A stretch of DNA of 37,731 nt from Bacteroidales bacterium (GCA_016936975.1 JAFGWU010000064.1:1-37731); one strand, 5' to 3'. Shown: positions 20,701 through 27,712, counted from the stretch's first letter. Program-made: numbers and translations. The notes: a model not told the origin generated them from the sequence alone.

Positions 20701-21285
20701 TGTATGACCTTTCCGCTAACGAATGAGCTGTTCAATCCGTCTATCTTTGCTGCCGGCACCTTTGATGAAGATACCAGGACACTGATCACAGGACAATACG
20801 GTTTCGGAGGCTGGCACTATGAAAACGGGATTGATTTGTCCGGCTACAAATACCTGGTGGTTGAATTGGGGAATGACGTTGGATGCGGTGCTTCCTTCAG
20901 GATATTTGATGAAAATAATTACTGGTCAGAACCATGTATGTATGATGTAAGCAATAAGAGAACGGTCAGGATTGATTTGGCAAATCTAAAGAGAGAGGTA
21001 AACGGTCAGACAGTCAGCGGAGATGCTTCTCACATATATTATATCGGATTCTGGACGTATGGAGGCTGTCCCGTGGTTATCAATGATGTTTACGTGGAAG
21101 GTACAGCGGATCCGATTGGCATTTCCTGCAAAGTGCCGGAAGAAAATGAAAACGATATCATTGATGTTTACACGATCATGGGAGTCAAGGTTCGCTCCGG
21201 GGTTATAAGAAAAACCGCAACCGAAGGACTTCCGGATGGGATTTATATTGTTGGAAGAAAAAAAGTGCTTGTCTGGAATCATTAA
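17728..21285 (+). CDS. Secreted bifunctional GH5-GH43 glycoside hydrolase
   Basis: A 1,185-residue exported enzyme. I prefer the ATG at 17728 because it gives a clean signal peptide (MKHIRKIFTAGLFFIFHFNL); a GTG at 17701 would add nine residues. Residues about 30-395 are a GH5 TIM barrel with acid/base Glu202 (FELANEPVE) and nucleophile Glu309 (VAVTEIDW). Residues about 408-680 are a GH43 propeller with base Asp418 (FADFPDPDV), Asp529 (FYDPGLFFDDDG) and acid Glu578 (GLEGSHLYK). A concanavalin-like GH43 C-terminal module follows (about 690-890), then a Big2-like Ig domain (about 905-990), a jelly-roll module (about 995-1125) and a tail (VYTIMGVKVR, LPDGIYIVGRKKVLV) that resembles a secretion/sorting domain. 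The pairing suggests an endo-acting backbone enzyme joined to a side-chain or xylosidase activity. It diverges from the HTCS and probably belongs to its regulon. Confidence 0.93.
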   Translation: MKHIRKIFTAGLFFIFHFNLMGWIGMPTPALRVEGRYLVDSHGNKVNLHGVAMTPSPWFNGCGDPEVGCRWNNYDITGCLNYNNAVMDKLTDTTQGWYLNYIRLHIDPYWTNNPGMPVEGESDISQFNYNRLVSAIDNVIIPLIEHAASRGMYVILRPPGVCPHRIDVGDDYHDYLLTVWGYVSRHPGLKNAGNVMFELANEPVEILGTNGVWGSNSQSHFDKLKMFFQPIVDTIRANGADNIIWIPGSGWQSHYKGYAVNPISGENIGYAVHIYPGYWGGNYEYVSFQSHWDENIKPVADFAPVAVTEIDWTPDGEGSWGVGITGIAGGEGFGANFNMITDASGNVSWNLLAPENLIDHGDPEGDIAYDNNPEACANPCYHWFREYAGKNMPRPEFAYRSYSDNGNGTYTNPLIFADFPDPDVIRVADVYYMVSTTMHIFPGATILRSYDLVNWEYCSNPLEMIESGACYNLDGCNVYGKGQWASSLKYDNGTFYLLFNTLDEGNYLLTASDPEGPWEITSLPSFFYDPGLFFDDDGKKYVVYGINHLRIAELDDDFHMIPGSDQLVFSYTFREGLEGSHLYKINGYYYIYATYGGWPAFQVALRSGNIYGPYEEKKLLEDDNIHQGALVETQTGEWWTVLFYDKGAYGRLPNLQPVTWINNWPEIGASGQGVVTYPKPDVGREHSIKVLPTNDNFRGYKPGMQWGWNHNPDNSKWSLFDHPDYLRLYTVSVVDNFLEARNTLTQRIFGFHSDTTLSYGTIRMRIDSMLEGDIAGLALFQDPYACIGIKAAGGHKQVIMNNNGSVQMGPVVGDSVIYLRAVADYKTSKASFYYSFDNQSYIKFGSELNMKFDLSIFTGNKFCIFNYATVETGGFVDVDWFSTEAVFTEDMYYDPFFVACDEEVITLDSLYVNDNVIEMLTGTFRTLNITALFRDGHTENIAASATYSNPDPEIAEIINGQLVAKADGSVTIGVSYNGKLGGTRSLDLQVTCMTFPLTNELFNPSIFAAGTFDEDTRTLITGQYGFGGWHYENGIDLSGYKYLVVELGNDVGCGASFRIFDENNYWSEPCMYDVSNKRTVRIDLANLKREVNGQTVSGDASHIYYIGFWTYGGCPVVINDVYVEGTADPIGISCKVPEENENDIIDVYTIMGVKVRSGVIRKTATEGLPDGIYIVGRKKVLVWNH

Positions 21286-21340
21286 TACCGACATTCGTTG
21301 AAACTTGCGCCTTCGCTGAAGCTTCTGCTGAGAAATCCCT

Positions 21341-21499
21341 TTAGCATTGTACCTTAAACCCCACCCTATTCCTGGCATCCCGGTTGAACTGCTCCTCACG
21401 GCAGTATACCGACAGGATTTCGTAGCAGGGTTGCTGTTCGGAGAAGAGGCAGGCCTCATTGAAAAGCAGGATCGGCCGAGATGACTGGCCTGGCAGGTT
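21341..21499 (-). pseudogene. Short coding-like remnant
   Basis: Between the convergent GH5-GH43 and uspA genes, the minus strand has about 52 open codons without a usable ATG, ending with TAA at 21341-21343. The translation reads like protein (for example RPILLFNEACLFSEQQ, then EILSVYCREEQFNRDARNRV) and is Cys-rich. It may be the 3' end of a decayed gene or part of a dispersed repeat. I do not recognise the family, and a chance open frame is possible. Confidence 0.2.
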
Positions 21500-21549
21500 T
21501 CAAAGGAAACAGATACGCATGGAACAACGGAGGACAGTGCATATTCGGC

Positions 21550-22026
21550 TTATTTCTTTTTCTCCTGTTTCGTTGGGACAACCAGAACCGGTATGCTGGT
21601 TTGATGCAGGACTTTTTCCGTCACACTTCCCATCAGTATATCATCGAGCCATCTCCGGCTGTGGGATCCCATCACAATCGCATCAGCATGCAGTTCCCTT
21701 GCAGTTTCCAGTATCGATCCGGCCTTATCCCCTTCCTTTATGATAGTCCTTATGGAATTGTCCCCCAGATGCTTCTTAATTTTGTCAAGGTATTGAAGTG
21801 AAGCCTCTTTCAGTCCTTCCAAACTTTCCATCTGAAGATGGCTCATGTTCATGTATCCCAGGAAACCGGTAATAGGAGAATAGTCAAGATCGGAATAAAA
21901 AGTTGGGTCGGCAATCACATGCAGGAGGGTAACCTCCGCATCCATTGATCCGGCCATTGAATAACCTGTTTCCGCCACTTTCTTCCCGGACTGGTCATAA
22001 TCCAGGGCAATCAGTACTTTTTTCAT
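21550..22026 (-). CDS. Universal stress protein, UspA family
   Basis: A 158-residue cytoplasmic Rossmann-like protein, the normal length for a single-domain Usp. The start is the ATG at 22024-22026 (MKKVLIALDYDQSGKKVAET). Family features are the first strand with VLIALDYDQSG, the TLLHVIADP strand, and the C-terminal nucleotide-binding stretch DAIVMGSHSRRWLDDILMGS followed by VTEKVLHQTSIPVLVV. The usual G-x2-G-x9-G(S/T) ATP motif has Ser in place of the second Gly (GSHS), so ATP binding may be weaker. The frame stays open upstream through a repeat array, but a promoter-like sequence and the family start position argue against an extended N-terminus. It is transcribed alone, with WD40 gene 22,728-24,059 about 700 bp upstream. 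The role is presumably stress survival. Confidence 0.93.
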   Translation of the reverse strand: MKKVLIALDYDQSGKKVAETGYSMAGSMDAEVTLLHVIADPTFYSDLDYSPITGFLGYMNMSHLQMESLEGLKEASLQYLDKIKKHLGDNSIRTIIKEGDKAGSILETARELHADAIVMGSHSRRWLDDILMGSVTEKVLHQTSIPVLVVPTKQEKKK

Positions 22027-22052
22027 GGTGCACTTTGTTTTAAATAACTTCC

Positions 22053-22082
22053 TAAAATTAAGATTAATTTTTACCGGTGCAA
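22053..22082 (-). promoter_or_regulatory. Candidate promoter of the uspA-like gene
   Basis: Read on the minus strand, TTG (22080-22082) is followed after 19 bp by TAATTTTA (22053-22060), seven of eight bases of the Bacteroidota -7 box TAnnTTTG, with spacing inside the 17-23 bp reported for this phylum. It would start transcription about 20 bp before the ATG, between the gene and the repeat array. Confidence 0.45.
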
Positions 22083-22139
22083 GGGAATAAGCGATTTGCA
22101 ATTGGGCCCTGAAAATACACCTGCATGACAAAAGATCAG

Positions 22140-22538
22140 GTTCCGATCCGATTTTACGATGTTCCGATCCGATTTTACGATGTTCCGATCCGATTTGACA
22201 ACGTTCCGATCCGATTTGACAACGTTCCGATCCGATTTTACGATGTTCCGATCCGATTTTACAATGTTCCGATCCGATTTTACAACGTTCCGATCCGATT
22301 TTACAACGTTCCGATCCGATTTGAGAACCTTCCGCTGACATTATGTCATGTTCCGAAGCCATTTGATAAACTTCCGGAGCCATTTTACAAACTTCCGAAG
22401 CCATTTTACAAACTTCCGGAGCCATTTGATAAACTTCCGGAGCCGTTTGATAAACTTCCGGGGCCGTTTGATAAACTTCCGGAGCCATTTGCAAAGGTTC
22501 CGGGGCCGTTTGCAAAGGTTCGTGAAGCGATTATTCCT
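22140..22538. repeat. 21-bp tandem repeat array with two sub-families
   Basis: Eighteen contiguous 21-bp units plus one degraded unit. Block A (22140-22328) has nine units beginning GTTCCGATCCGATTTTAC or GTTCCGATCCGATTTGAC. Unit 10 (22329-22349) is divergent. Block B (22350-22517) has eight units of the form CTTCCGGAGCCATTTGATAA with A/G changes. A degraded unit covers 22518-22538. Because 21 is a multiple of three, several frames on both strands stay open and spell heptad patterns (VPIRFYD/LPEPFDK on plus, IGSERCK/MAPEVYQ on minus). No unique spacers separate the units, so this is not CRISPR. It lies between the uspA-like gene and the WD40 gene. Confidence 0.95.
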
Positions 22539-22692
22539 TTACATGCCGAAGAAATCAATACATCAATGGGGGAATTTTCTGAATCTGAAAGATGTAATCC
22601 CGGAAACGGGAGGCAGAAGCGTGACAAAAAACAGCATATATGATCCTGAATCCCGGATAACCGTATCAAAAGAATTAGCTCACTTATAATCG

Positions 22693-22713
22693 ATCCCCGA
22701 TACAGGGGGGGAT
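22693..22713 (-). terminator. Weak hairpin downstream of the WD40 gene
   Basis: ATCCCC (22693-22698) and GGGGAT (22708-22713) can pair across a 9-nt loop just past the WD40 stop codon on the minus strand. No T-run follows, so it is at best a poor intrinsic terminator of the leftward operon. Confidence 0.25.
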
Positions 22714-22727
22714 TATCCATCTGAAAT

Positions 22728-24059
22728 TTATTCCCTGAGCATGAGCGGTAGCCTTTCGGCAGTTCCCCGGGTAATAAAATTCTTAAGGTCCCTGTATCGG
22801 CCAGTCAGGTCTGCATAGGACCCGTTGTTTCGTATCCTGGCCAGCACCAGGTTTTTCAGATTATGCTTCTGAATATAATGCAACCGTTCCGGATCATCCT
22901 TCCGAAGCAGATTCATTGGCGTGTTATAACTTTTTGAGAATACAAACACATCATCCGGGTTATTGGTGTAAAAGAATCCTGACGGGAAGGACTCATCTGA
23001 TTCGCATGAAATGAGCAGGTTCCCGTCGGATTGGATGTTCTGAAGCCTGGCCAGGATCCTGCCGTTCCCGGTCGAAATAAACGCCGCACTGCCGTCACTC
23101 GAACCGGTCACCAGAACTTTGTCCTCCTGGCAGAGACAGATGCTCCAGATCCAGCTGGAATGAACCTGTGTATAAAAGATCTCTTTCCCGGTGACCAGAT
23201 CGAAACATTTAACGGATCCGTCCTCGCTGGCGCTGTATACCCTGGTTTCGTCTGAAGCAATCTTAACATCCCTGACCTCCGCCTCACTGTGAAAAAGGTA
23301 CCGGTGAAGATTACCAGAATTCTTGTCATGTATTCGTATAAACCCGTCTGTACATGCTGTGCAGATGTATCGGGAAGATATGGAGAGCTTACGGACGGCC
23401 CCTTCGAAGTGGAAGTACTCCAAATCTGGTTGTTCCCCATTCAGCATGAAACGGTAGGTATAACCGTCATCCGAAGCCGTGTAGACCGACTTCCCGTCAC
23501 AGGCAATATCAATACATTCGGTCCCCTTTCTGTTATTCAGATGCCTGTAAACATTTATTTCTTCACCTGTGGCTATATCCCAGCACCGTCCGTTGTTCCT
23601 CGCACTTAAATCGAAGTCCTGGTCATAACTCGCTGTGAACAGGAGCTTCTCCCGGGGATCAAGAAAACAGCTCGGGCTTCTGCCGTATCCCCTCAGGATC
23701 CAGTCAAAAGAACCGTTGAGGATATCAAATCTTCTGAAGGTACAGTCCCAGGATGCCGTATATACGGTCCTGCAATCTTTTGAGATCGAAGTGAGCCTCA
23801 CGGACTCGGTATGTGATGAATAGTCATGAGGCATGAATTCCAGCCGGTCAAGGTCAAGGACTTTAATCCATCCCTGAGCACCCTCAAAGGTGATGACTAA
23901 AAACTTGTCATCATCCGACACACCAACTGAACGGATCCCGTCGGTAAAGATTGATTTGAACCTGTGTTTCAATTCCGGAGCACTTTTATGAGTATTCTTC
24001 ACTTCGGCAGACGGGGTGAATGGTTCCCGCTTAACCGGCAACCTATCCTGTTTTTTCAT
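22728..24059 (-). CDS. WD40-repeat beta-propeller protein
   Basis: A 443-residue cytoplasmic protein with no signal peptide or membrane segment. Residues about 35-345 contain successive WD40-like blades: VRLTSISKDCRTVYTASWDC, IRIHDKNSGNLHRYLFHSEA, VRDVKIASDETRVYSASEDG, VKCFDLVTGKEIFY and WSICLCQEDKVLVTGSSDGS. The C-terminal 100 residues (LLRKDDPERLHYIQKHNLKN and beyond) are helical and unassigned. WD40 propellers act as docking platforms for protein complexes. It is the last gene of a leftward operon, and its start overlaps the end of the J-like gene by 17 bp, indicating translational coupling. It may scaffold the AAA+ and J-like products. No enzymatic motif is visible. Confidence 0.85.
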   Translation of the reverse strand: MKKQDRLPVKREPFTPSAEVKNTHKSAPELKHRFKSIFTDGIRSVGVSDDDKFLVITFEGAQGWIKVLDLDRLEFMPHDYSSHTESVRLTSISKDCRTVYTASWDCTFRRFDILNGSFDWILRGYGRSPSCFLDPREKLLFTASYDQDFDLSARNNGRCWDIATGEEINVYRHLNNRKGTECIDIACDGKSVYTASDDGYTYRFMLNGEQPDLEYFHFEGAVRKLSISSRYICTACTDGFIRIHDKNSGNLHRYLFHSEAEVRDVKIASDETRVYSASEDGSVKCFDLVTGKEIFYTQVHSSWIWSICLCQEDKVLVTGSSDGSAAFISTGNGRILARLQNIQSDGNLLISCESDESFPSGFFYTNNPDDVFVFSKSYNTPMNLLRKDDPERLHYIQKHNLKNLVLARIRNNGSYADLTGRYRDLKNFITRGTAERLPLMLRE

Positions 24060-25581
24060 ATTTTCTGATGTTATATGTATTGGAGATCCTTTTTCTCAGC
24101 TCGCTGATCGCCGCTTTCAGCTCAGCTATTTCACTATCAAGCGTTTCGGCGTGGGCATCGCCGGCCCTGAGGGCCTCCCTGAATGTCCTGCATGCCTCTT
24201 CGTTGGTGTACTCATCCTGGATCAACTCAATATTGGCCATGTGGTACTCGAGAAGTTTGATTTCCGACTGAAGGAATTCAATGATCTCTTCAATCGGCTT
24301 TCCCAGGCTTATCATGAACTCCAGGCGATTCCCTATTTCATAATCGTCAGGATCGATCCCCAGGATCTTACATGCCTGGTGATAAATGGAGAGTAATTCA
24401 TCATAATCCGGCAGATTGTACAATAACATAGCGGGGGAATATGAAAAGAGCTTCTCCCTGGATTTGGCTTCCATAAATTCCATCCATAGATCACTGACTT
24501 TGTTCCTGGTTTCATCAGACAGGTTTGAGTAATTGGGACAGTGGTCGCTGTGCAGCAAGAAAAAGAGTTTTGTAATCAACTTTTCACATTTCTCCTGGTA
24601 CTCCAGCCTGTAATCATGGCTGTAACCAGAGCCCGAAATTCCCCGGCAATATTCATTTATATAATTGGAACTTCTCCAGATTTTTTGCCTGAGTTCTGCC
24701 TGTTCCCTTTTATGTTCACCCAGTTTCTCATCGGCAATTATGATCAACTGCCTTAACGAAAGATCCGGATGGGGATCCATCAGTTCCAGGATCAAACTGT
24801 ATTTTTCTTTCTGAAGGATCAGTTCTGTTTTTTCATAGAACTCTTTGCCGAAGGTTCTCAGGTAGTTCTCTTCATTATTCAGGTTCTGTTGCTTTGTACG
24901 CTCCAGCAAAGAGAGTGATTTGGTAAGCTCATTGGATTTCAGAATCCACAGCTCTTTTAACCTGAAATATTGCTTTTTTTGAATGTCGCCGGAATTGAAC
25001 AGCATGGTGCTCTCTGAAATGTCCGTGGTAGAAAATATCCGGTCGACCAACTGGTGGTCTGCCCGATAGACCTTTTTACGGATTAGTTCACGGACGATCA
25101 ATTCAACCTTTCCATAGGGAGTATTACCTTCAGGATCATCCGTCATTTCTCTGACCGCTTTATATATCAAGCTTATGTTGGGTTTAAAATCCGGGGCGAG
25201 TTTTTCAGCCAGTGCAGGATCCGTTAAGATCGATTCGAGTTTCAAACCCCTTCCCGGGAAATACCCGCAGCTCCTGGAAAGCAGATATTCCCATTCAGCT
25301 TTGAGCATAAGGGCAAGGGTATTGGGCAGTCTCAGTTTCAGGTACCCGGCAAATCGTGCTATATGGTCCGGCCTGAGAAAAAAGTGCTGGGCATTCATGT
25401 CATATATTCCCAGCATTTCATCCTGGGTCATATTAAGCACGGGCAACGTGTCGTGATGCCGGTACGGATCGCGATGATCCCGGCAGAACCGCATGATATC
25501 CGGCTTTCTGCCTGGCACATTTTCCAGGATCTGTTCGATATCCTCTGTTAATGTGGTGATTTTGAATGTGATCTCTTCCAT
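24043..25581 (-). CDS. Helical protein with a degenerate J-domain-like segment
   Basis: A 512-residue soluble, mostly helical protein. Residues about 330-380 resemble the short J-like modules of bacterial co-chaperone relatives: EKLITKLFFLLHSDHCPN, then LSDETRNKVSDLWMEFMEAK. In true J-domains the loop reads HPD; here it is His344-Ser345-Asp346, so stimulation of an Hsp70 is doubtful. The last 80 residues are coiled-coil-like (LDSEIAELKAAISELRKRIS). The first 330 residues match no family I recognise; charged helices near 200-270 also suggest coiled coil. It lies 53 bp downstream of the small Cys-rich gene and overlaps the WD40 gene. With a Clp-like AAA+ protein in the same operon, a role in delivering or remodelling protein clients is plausible. 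The J-like call is pattern recall, of moderate certainty. Confidence 0.7.
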   Translation of the reverse strand: MEEITFKITTLTEDIEQILENVPGRKPDIMRFCRDHRDPYRHHDTLPVLNMTQDEMLGIYDMNAQHFFLRPDHIARFAGYLKLRLPNTLALMLKAEWEYLLSRSCGYFPGRGLKLESILTDPALAEKLAPDFKPNISLIYKAVREMTDDPEGNTPYGKVELIVRELIRKKVYRADHQLVDRIFSTTDISESTMLFNSGDIQKKQYFRLKELWILKSNELTKSLSLLERTKQQNLNNEENYLRTFGKEFYEKTELILQKEKYSLILELMDPHPDLSLRQLIIIADEKLGEHKREQAELRQKIWRSSNYINEYCRGISGSGYSHDYRLEYQEKCEKLITKLFFLLHSDHCPNYSNLSDETRNKVSDLWMEFMEAKSREKLFSYSPAMLLYNLPDYDELLSIYHQACKILGIDPDDYEIGNRLEFMISLGKPIEEIIEFLQSEIKLLEYHMANIELIQDEYTNEEACRTFREALRAGDAHAETLDSEIAELKAAISELRKRISNTYNIRKYEKTG

Positions 25582-25634
25582 AATATTCAGTTTTTTACGG
25601 TGGGTTATTCTTCTGTTTCAATTATCCTGGTCCT

Positions 25635-25925
25635 TCAGGAGATGGTGATCGCTTTTTCTTCGCGTTTTTCTTCAATCTCCGCTTCATCCAGCGGTACAAA
25701 CCGCCATGCGTAAAAGGTTTGCCTTCTTTCCAGTGTAAGACCACATTTGCATCCCATCAACGTATAAAAGGGAAACTCAAAAAGGCTAAATTGAAGAGAC
25801 TGGCAGGAGGGACAAGAATAAAAACCGTTTATATAATAGATTTCACCTGCCTTTACTGCATGCACCGGTTTTCTGTTAAACCGATCATTCACACAGATTA
25901 CTTTTTGTCCGGTTCTGAAATTCAT
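25635..25925 (-). CDS. Small Cys-rich (zinc-ribbon-like) protein
   Basis: A 96-residue protein. A beta-rich first half (FRTGQKVICVNDRF, AVKAGEIYYINGFY) is followed by two Cys pairs, C38-P-S-C41 and C59-K-C61-G, which could bind zinc. The tail is charged (EAEIEEKREEK). Small proteins with this 'VICV(N/D)D...VYxIxxxYxCPxC' layout are common in phage and accessory regions and have no defined role. It sits between the AAA+ gene (42-bp gap) and the J-like gene (53-bp gap) on the same strand, so it is probably part of the operon. Function unknown. Confidence 0.75.
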   Translation of the reverse strand: MNFRTGQKVICVNDRFNRKPVHAVKAGEIYYINGFYSCPSCQSLQFSLFEFPFYTLMGCKCGLTLERRQTFYAWRFVPLDEAEIEEKREEKAITIS

Positions 25926-25967
25926 GATATTGCTGTTTTAATCATATAATGGATTATTCCTCAGTTT

Positions 25968-27029
25968 CTATTTAAAAAAATGCTCATTCAGTGTGATGTT
26001 ATAATTGCTGTTGGAGGCAATTTTCTCTATGAGCCTATCCAGTATCAACCCATTGATCAGCCTGGGCATATCCCGACCGTTCATTCCCGGTGTGATCCGT
26101 TCGGATATATACTTCTCAAGAAATCCCTTCCTTGCGTACCGGATCCTTATCCGGTTGTTTTCCTGCATATTTTTCGCAAAAATCTCAAGGTCCCTGAAAA
26201 AGATATTGACCATATCCCCTGGTTCCAGGTGGTTAAAGATGAGAATGTCATCAAGCCTGTTGAGCATCTCCTTCGGGAAGATCCTGGCACCGGTCAGGAT
26301 CTGTTTTGGATTCATCGTCTCCCCGTTGTTATAACCGAGCTGTTTCGTACTCGTCACGGCATTGGTGGCAAAAATGATGATCATGGAAGACAGGGAGAAG
26401 GTCTGTCCGTCGTTGGAGGAGATACGTCCTTCATCCAGCATTTGCAGGAAAAGATTTATAATCTGAAAATCCCCCACTTTTTCAGCCTCATCGAAAAACA
26501 GGATGCCTCTCTGATAGGCCGACAGGAATTCTGTTAACATCCCTTTTCCTGCCCCGGTATACCCCGGGGGGGCGCCGAGCAGTTTATTCACGGTGGAATG
26601 TTCGGACAGATCAATCTGAAGCAGTTTCAGGTTAAATTCACATGCGATCTCCTTGACCAGATGGGTTTTCCCGGTCCCGGTAGGTCCCGAAAAAAGCAAT
26701 CCGCATAAGCAGTGGTTGGAGGGGGCCCAGTTAAAAGTCGAATTGATCAGGATCTTATTGACGACCCGGTCAATATTTGCACCCTCGTTAATCTTTTCGA
26801 TTTCCCTGTATTCATTAAGCATGTCCAGGATTTTTCTTTCGAAATCGCCCCTGTACTTTGTTTTTGCCAACAGGCTGGCCATATCAAGCCGGAGAATACT
26901 TGTACCAGCCAATTTTATAGGTACTTCCCCGGAATTGATCCTGATGACCAACCGTTTTACCAGGGATGTTTTCCCGATTCCGGGCGGGCCGATCAACAAG
27001 GTGTTTCTCTTAGTAATTTTCAGGAGCAT
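25968..27029 (-). CDS. Compact Clp-like AAA+ ATPase with a truncated first AAA module
   Basis: A 353-residue protein resembling ClpA/ClpB but much shorter. Residues 1-75 copy the start of the first Clp AAA module: Walker A GPPGIGKT (14-21), GEVPIKLAG, and the KYRGDFE loop (58-64). The module stops before its Walker B. After a linker of about 35 residues comes a complete second module: Walker A GPTGTGKT (115-122), the pore loop GAPPGYTGAGKG with its threading Tyr, Walker B GILFFDEAEK, sensor FATNA, Arg-finger region FPKEMLNRLDDILIF and sensor-2-like GRDMPRLI. It should hydrolyse ATP and could unfold proteins. The ATG is at 27027-27029 with AGGAG upstream. Clp-like sequence (EKLI) continues in frame five codons upstream to a TAG stop, so the gene may have lost its original 5' end. 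No N-terminal Clp domain and no ClpP-docking loop are evident. Confidence 0.85.
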   Translation of the reverse strand: MLLKITKRNTLLIGPPGIGKTSLVKRLVIRINSGEVPIKLAGTSILRLDMASLLAKTKYRGDFERKILDMLNEYREIEKINEGANIDRVVNKILINSTFNWAPSNHCLCGLLFSGPTGTGKTHLVKEIACEFNLKLLQIDLSEHSTVNKLLGAPPGYTGAGKGMLTEFLSAYQRGILFFDEAEKVGDFQIINLFLQMLDEGRISSNDGQTFSLSSMIIIFATNAVTSTKQLGYNNGETMNPKQILTGARIFPKEMLNRLDDILIFNHLEPGDMVNIFFRDLEIFAKNMQENNRIRIRYARKGFLEKYISERITPGMNGRDMPRLINGLILDRLIEKIASNSNYNITLNEHFFK

Positions 27030-27044
27030 ATTGATTAGCTTCTC

Positions 27045-27299
27045 CTAATAAGGATTGACTGCAACATTATACCCGGCAGTACCACATGCCGCTTCAAGGT
27101 TCATGTTGGTAAAATAATCTCCTGGAATTTTCAGTGTATCCATATTATAGCGTATAAATTCTATCATATAATTCTGTTCGGGAATAATCCTATTCCATCA
27201 CTTATAGGGGCCCTGTTCAACAGCAACCGGGTAAAGCCCCTGCAAGGCCAGCAGGATCTGCAGGAGCTGTTTGGTTCCATCCTCTAATTCCGAAAAAGT
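27045..27299 (-). pseudogene. Interrupted 5' coding stretch, or a 40-codon leader ORF, ahead of the AAA+ gene
   Basis: In the same frame as the AAA+ gene, the minus strand reads as protein from about 27299 down to 27048, broken by TGA (27198-27200) and ended by TAG (27045-27047). The upstream piece has an amphipathic helix (GTKQLLQILLALQGLYPV); the downstream piece reads FTNMNLEAACGTAGYNVAVN and ends NPY, then stop, EKLINMLLKITKRNT into the AAA+ gene. This mirrors the 'LDPVIGR-EKEIERVIQILSRRTKN' entry of Clp ATPases. Either two nonsense changes removed the N-terminus, or a separate ORF (ATG at 27165-27167, 40 aa) acts as a leader whose stop overlaps the AAA+ ribosome-binding site. I cannot decide between these. 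Confidence 0.35.
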
Positions 27300-27712
27300 T
27301 CATGGTAATTGTAGTCGGAGTATGGATTCCGGAAACGGATCGCGGGATTATAATCATCCATCCTGTTACTGTATTCACGGACCCTGCGACGGATCCGGAC
27401 CCATTGTACCGAAGCGTTGATGCTGTTAATAAACCCCATGATAACCAGCATATCCGCGTACCAGTTATGGGGAATCTCCGAGAACCATTTTCCGAAAAAG
27501 ACAGGGATCAGCACTTTCAGGACGAACCAGATATACCCAACCTGTCCCAGTAAGGGGAACAATCCCGAGATCATCGAGGTTACACAAATTATGGTGTTCA
27601 AAACGAATAAGATGATCAGTGCATCCCGGAAAGAGAAAACTATAAAGGCAATAACCATCAACGTTAGTGCGATAACAAATGATGCTGTATTAAATCTGAA
27701 TGTCTCCGTCAT
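27284..27712 (-). CDS. Small integral membrane protein of unknown function
   Basis: A 142-residue protein with three or four membrane helices: about 11-29 (SFVIALTLMVIAFIVFSF), 31-49 (LIILFVLNTIICVTSMIS), 52-73 (around IWFVLKVLIPVFFG) and possibly 86-98 (MLVIMGFINSIN). The last 45 residues are basic then polar (VRIRRRVREYSNR), so the tail is probably cytoplasmic. I do not recognise the family. It is the first gene of the leftward arm, facing the CHAT operon across 363 bp, and could be a membrane anchor for the AAA+, J-like and WD40 products. Confidence 0.75.
   Translation of the reverse strand: MTETFRFNTASFVIALTLMVIAFIVFSFRDALIILFVLNTIICVTSMISGLFPLLGQVGYIWFVLKVLIPVFFGKWFSEIPHNWYADMLVIMGFINSINASVQWVRIRRRVREYSNRMDDYNPAIRFRNPYSDYNYHELFRN

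Noticed and set aside
20986..21459. Minus-strand open frame of 157 codons at the end of the GH5-GH43 gene
   Set aside because: Mostly antisense to a clear coding region; the composition is low-complexity Ser/Asn/Arg.
22027..22515. N-terminal extension of the uspA-like protein through the repeat array (163 extra residues in frame)
   Set aside because: The core 158 residues are a full Usp domain starting with MKKVLIALDY, a promoter-like TTG-N19-TAATTTTA lies just upstream, and the 21-bp period keeps this frame open automatically.
22140..22538. CRISPR array
   Set aside because: Units are contiguous 21-mers without unique spacers, and no cas genes are nearby.
22125..22643. Plus-strand heptad-repeat protein of 172 residues across the array
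   Set aside because: Several frames on both strands are open for the same reason, there is no ribosome-binding site or signal, and the non-repeat tail looks random. Kept only as an option in the repeat finding.
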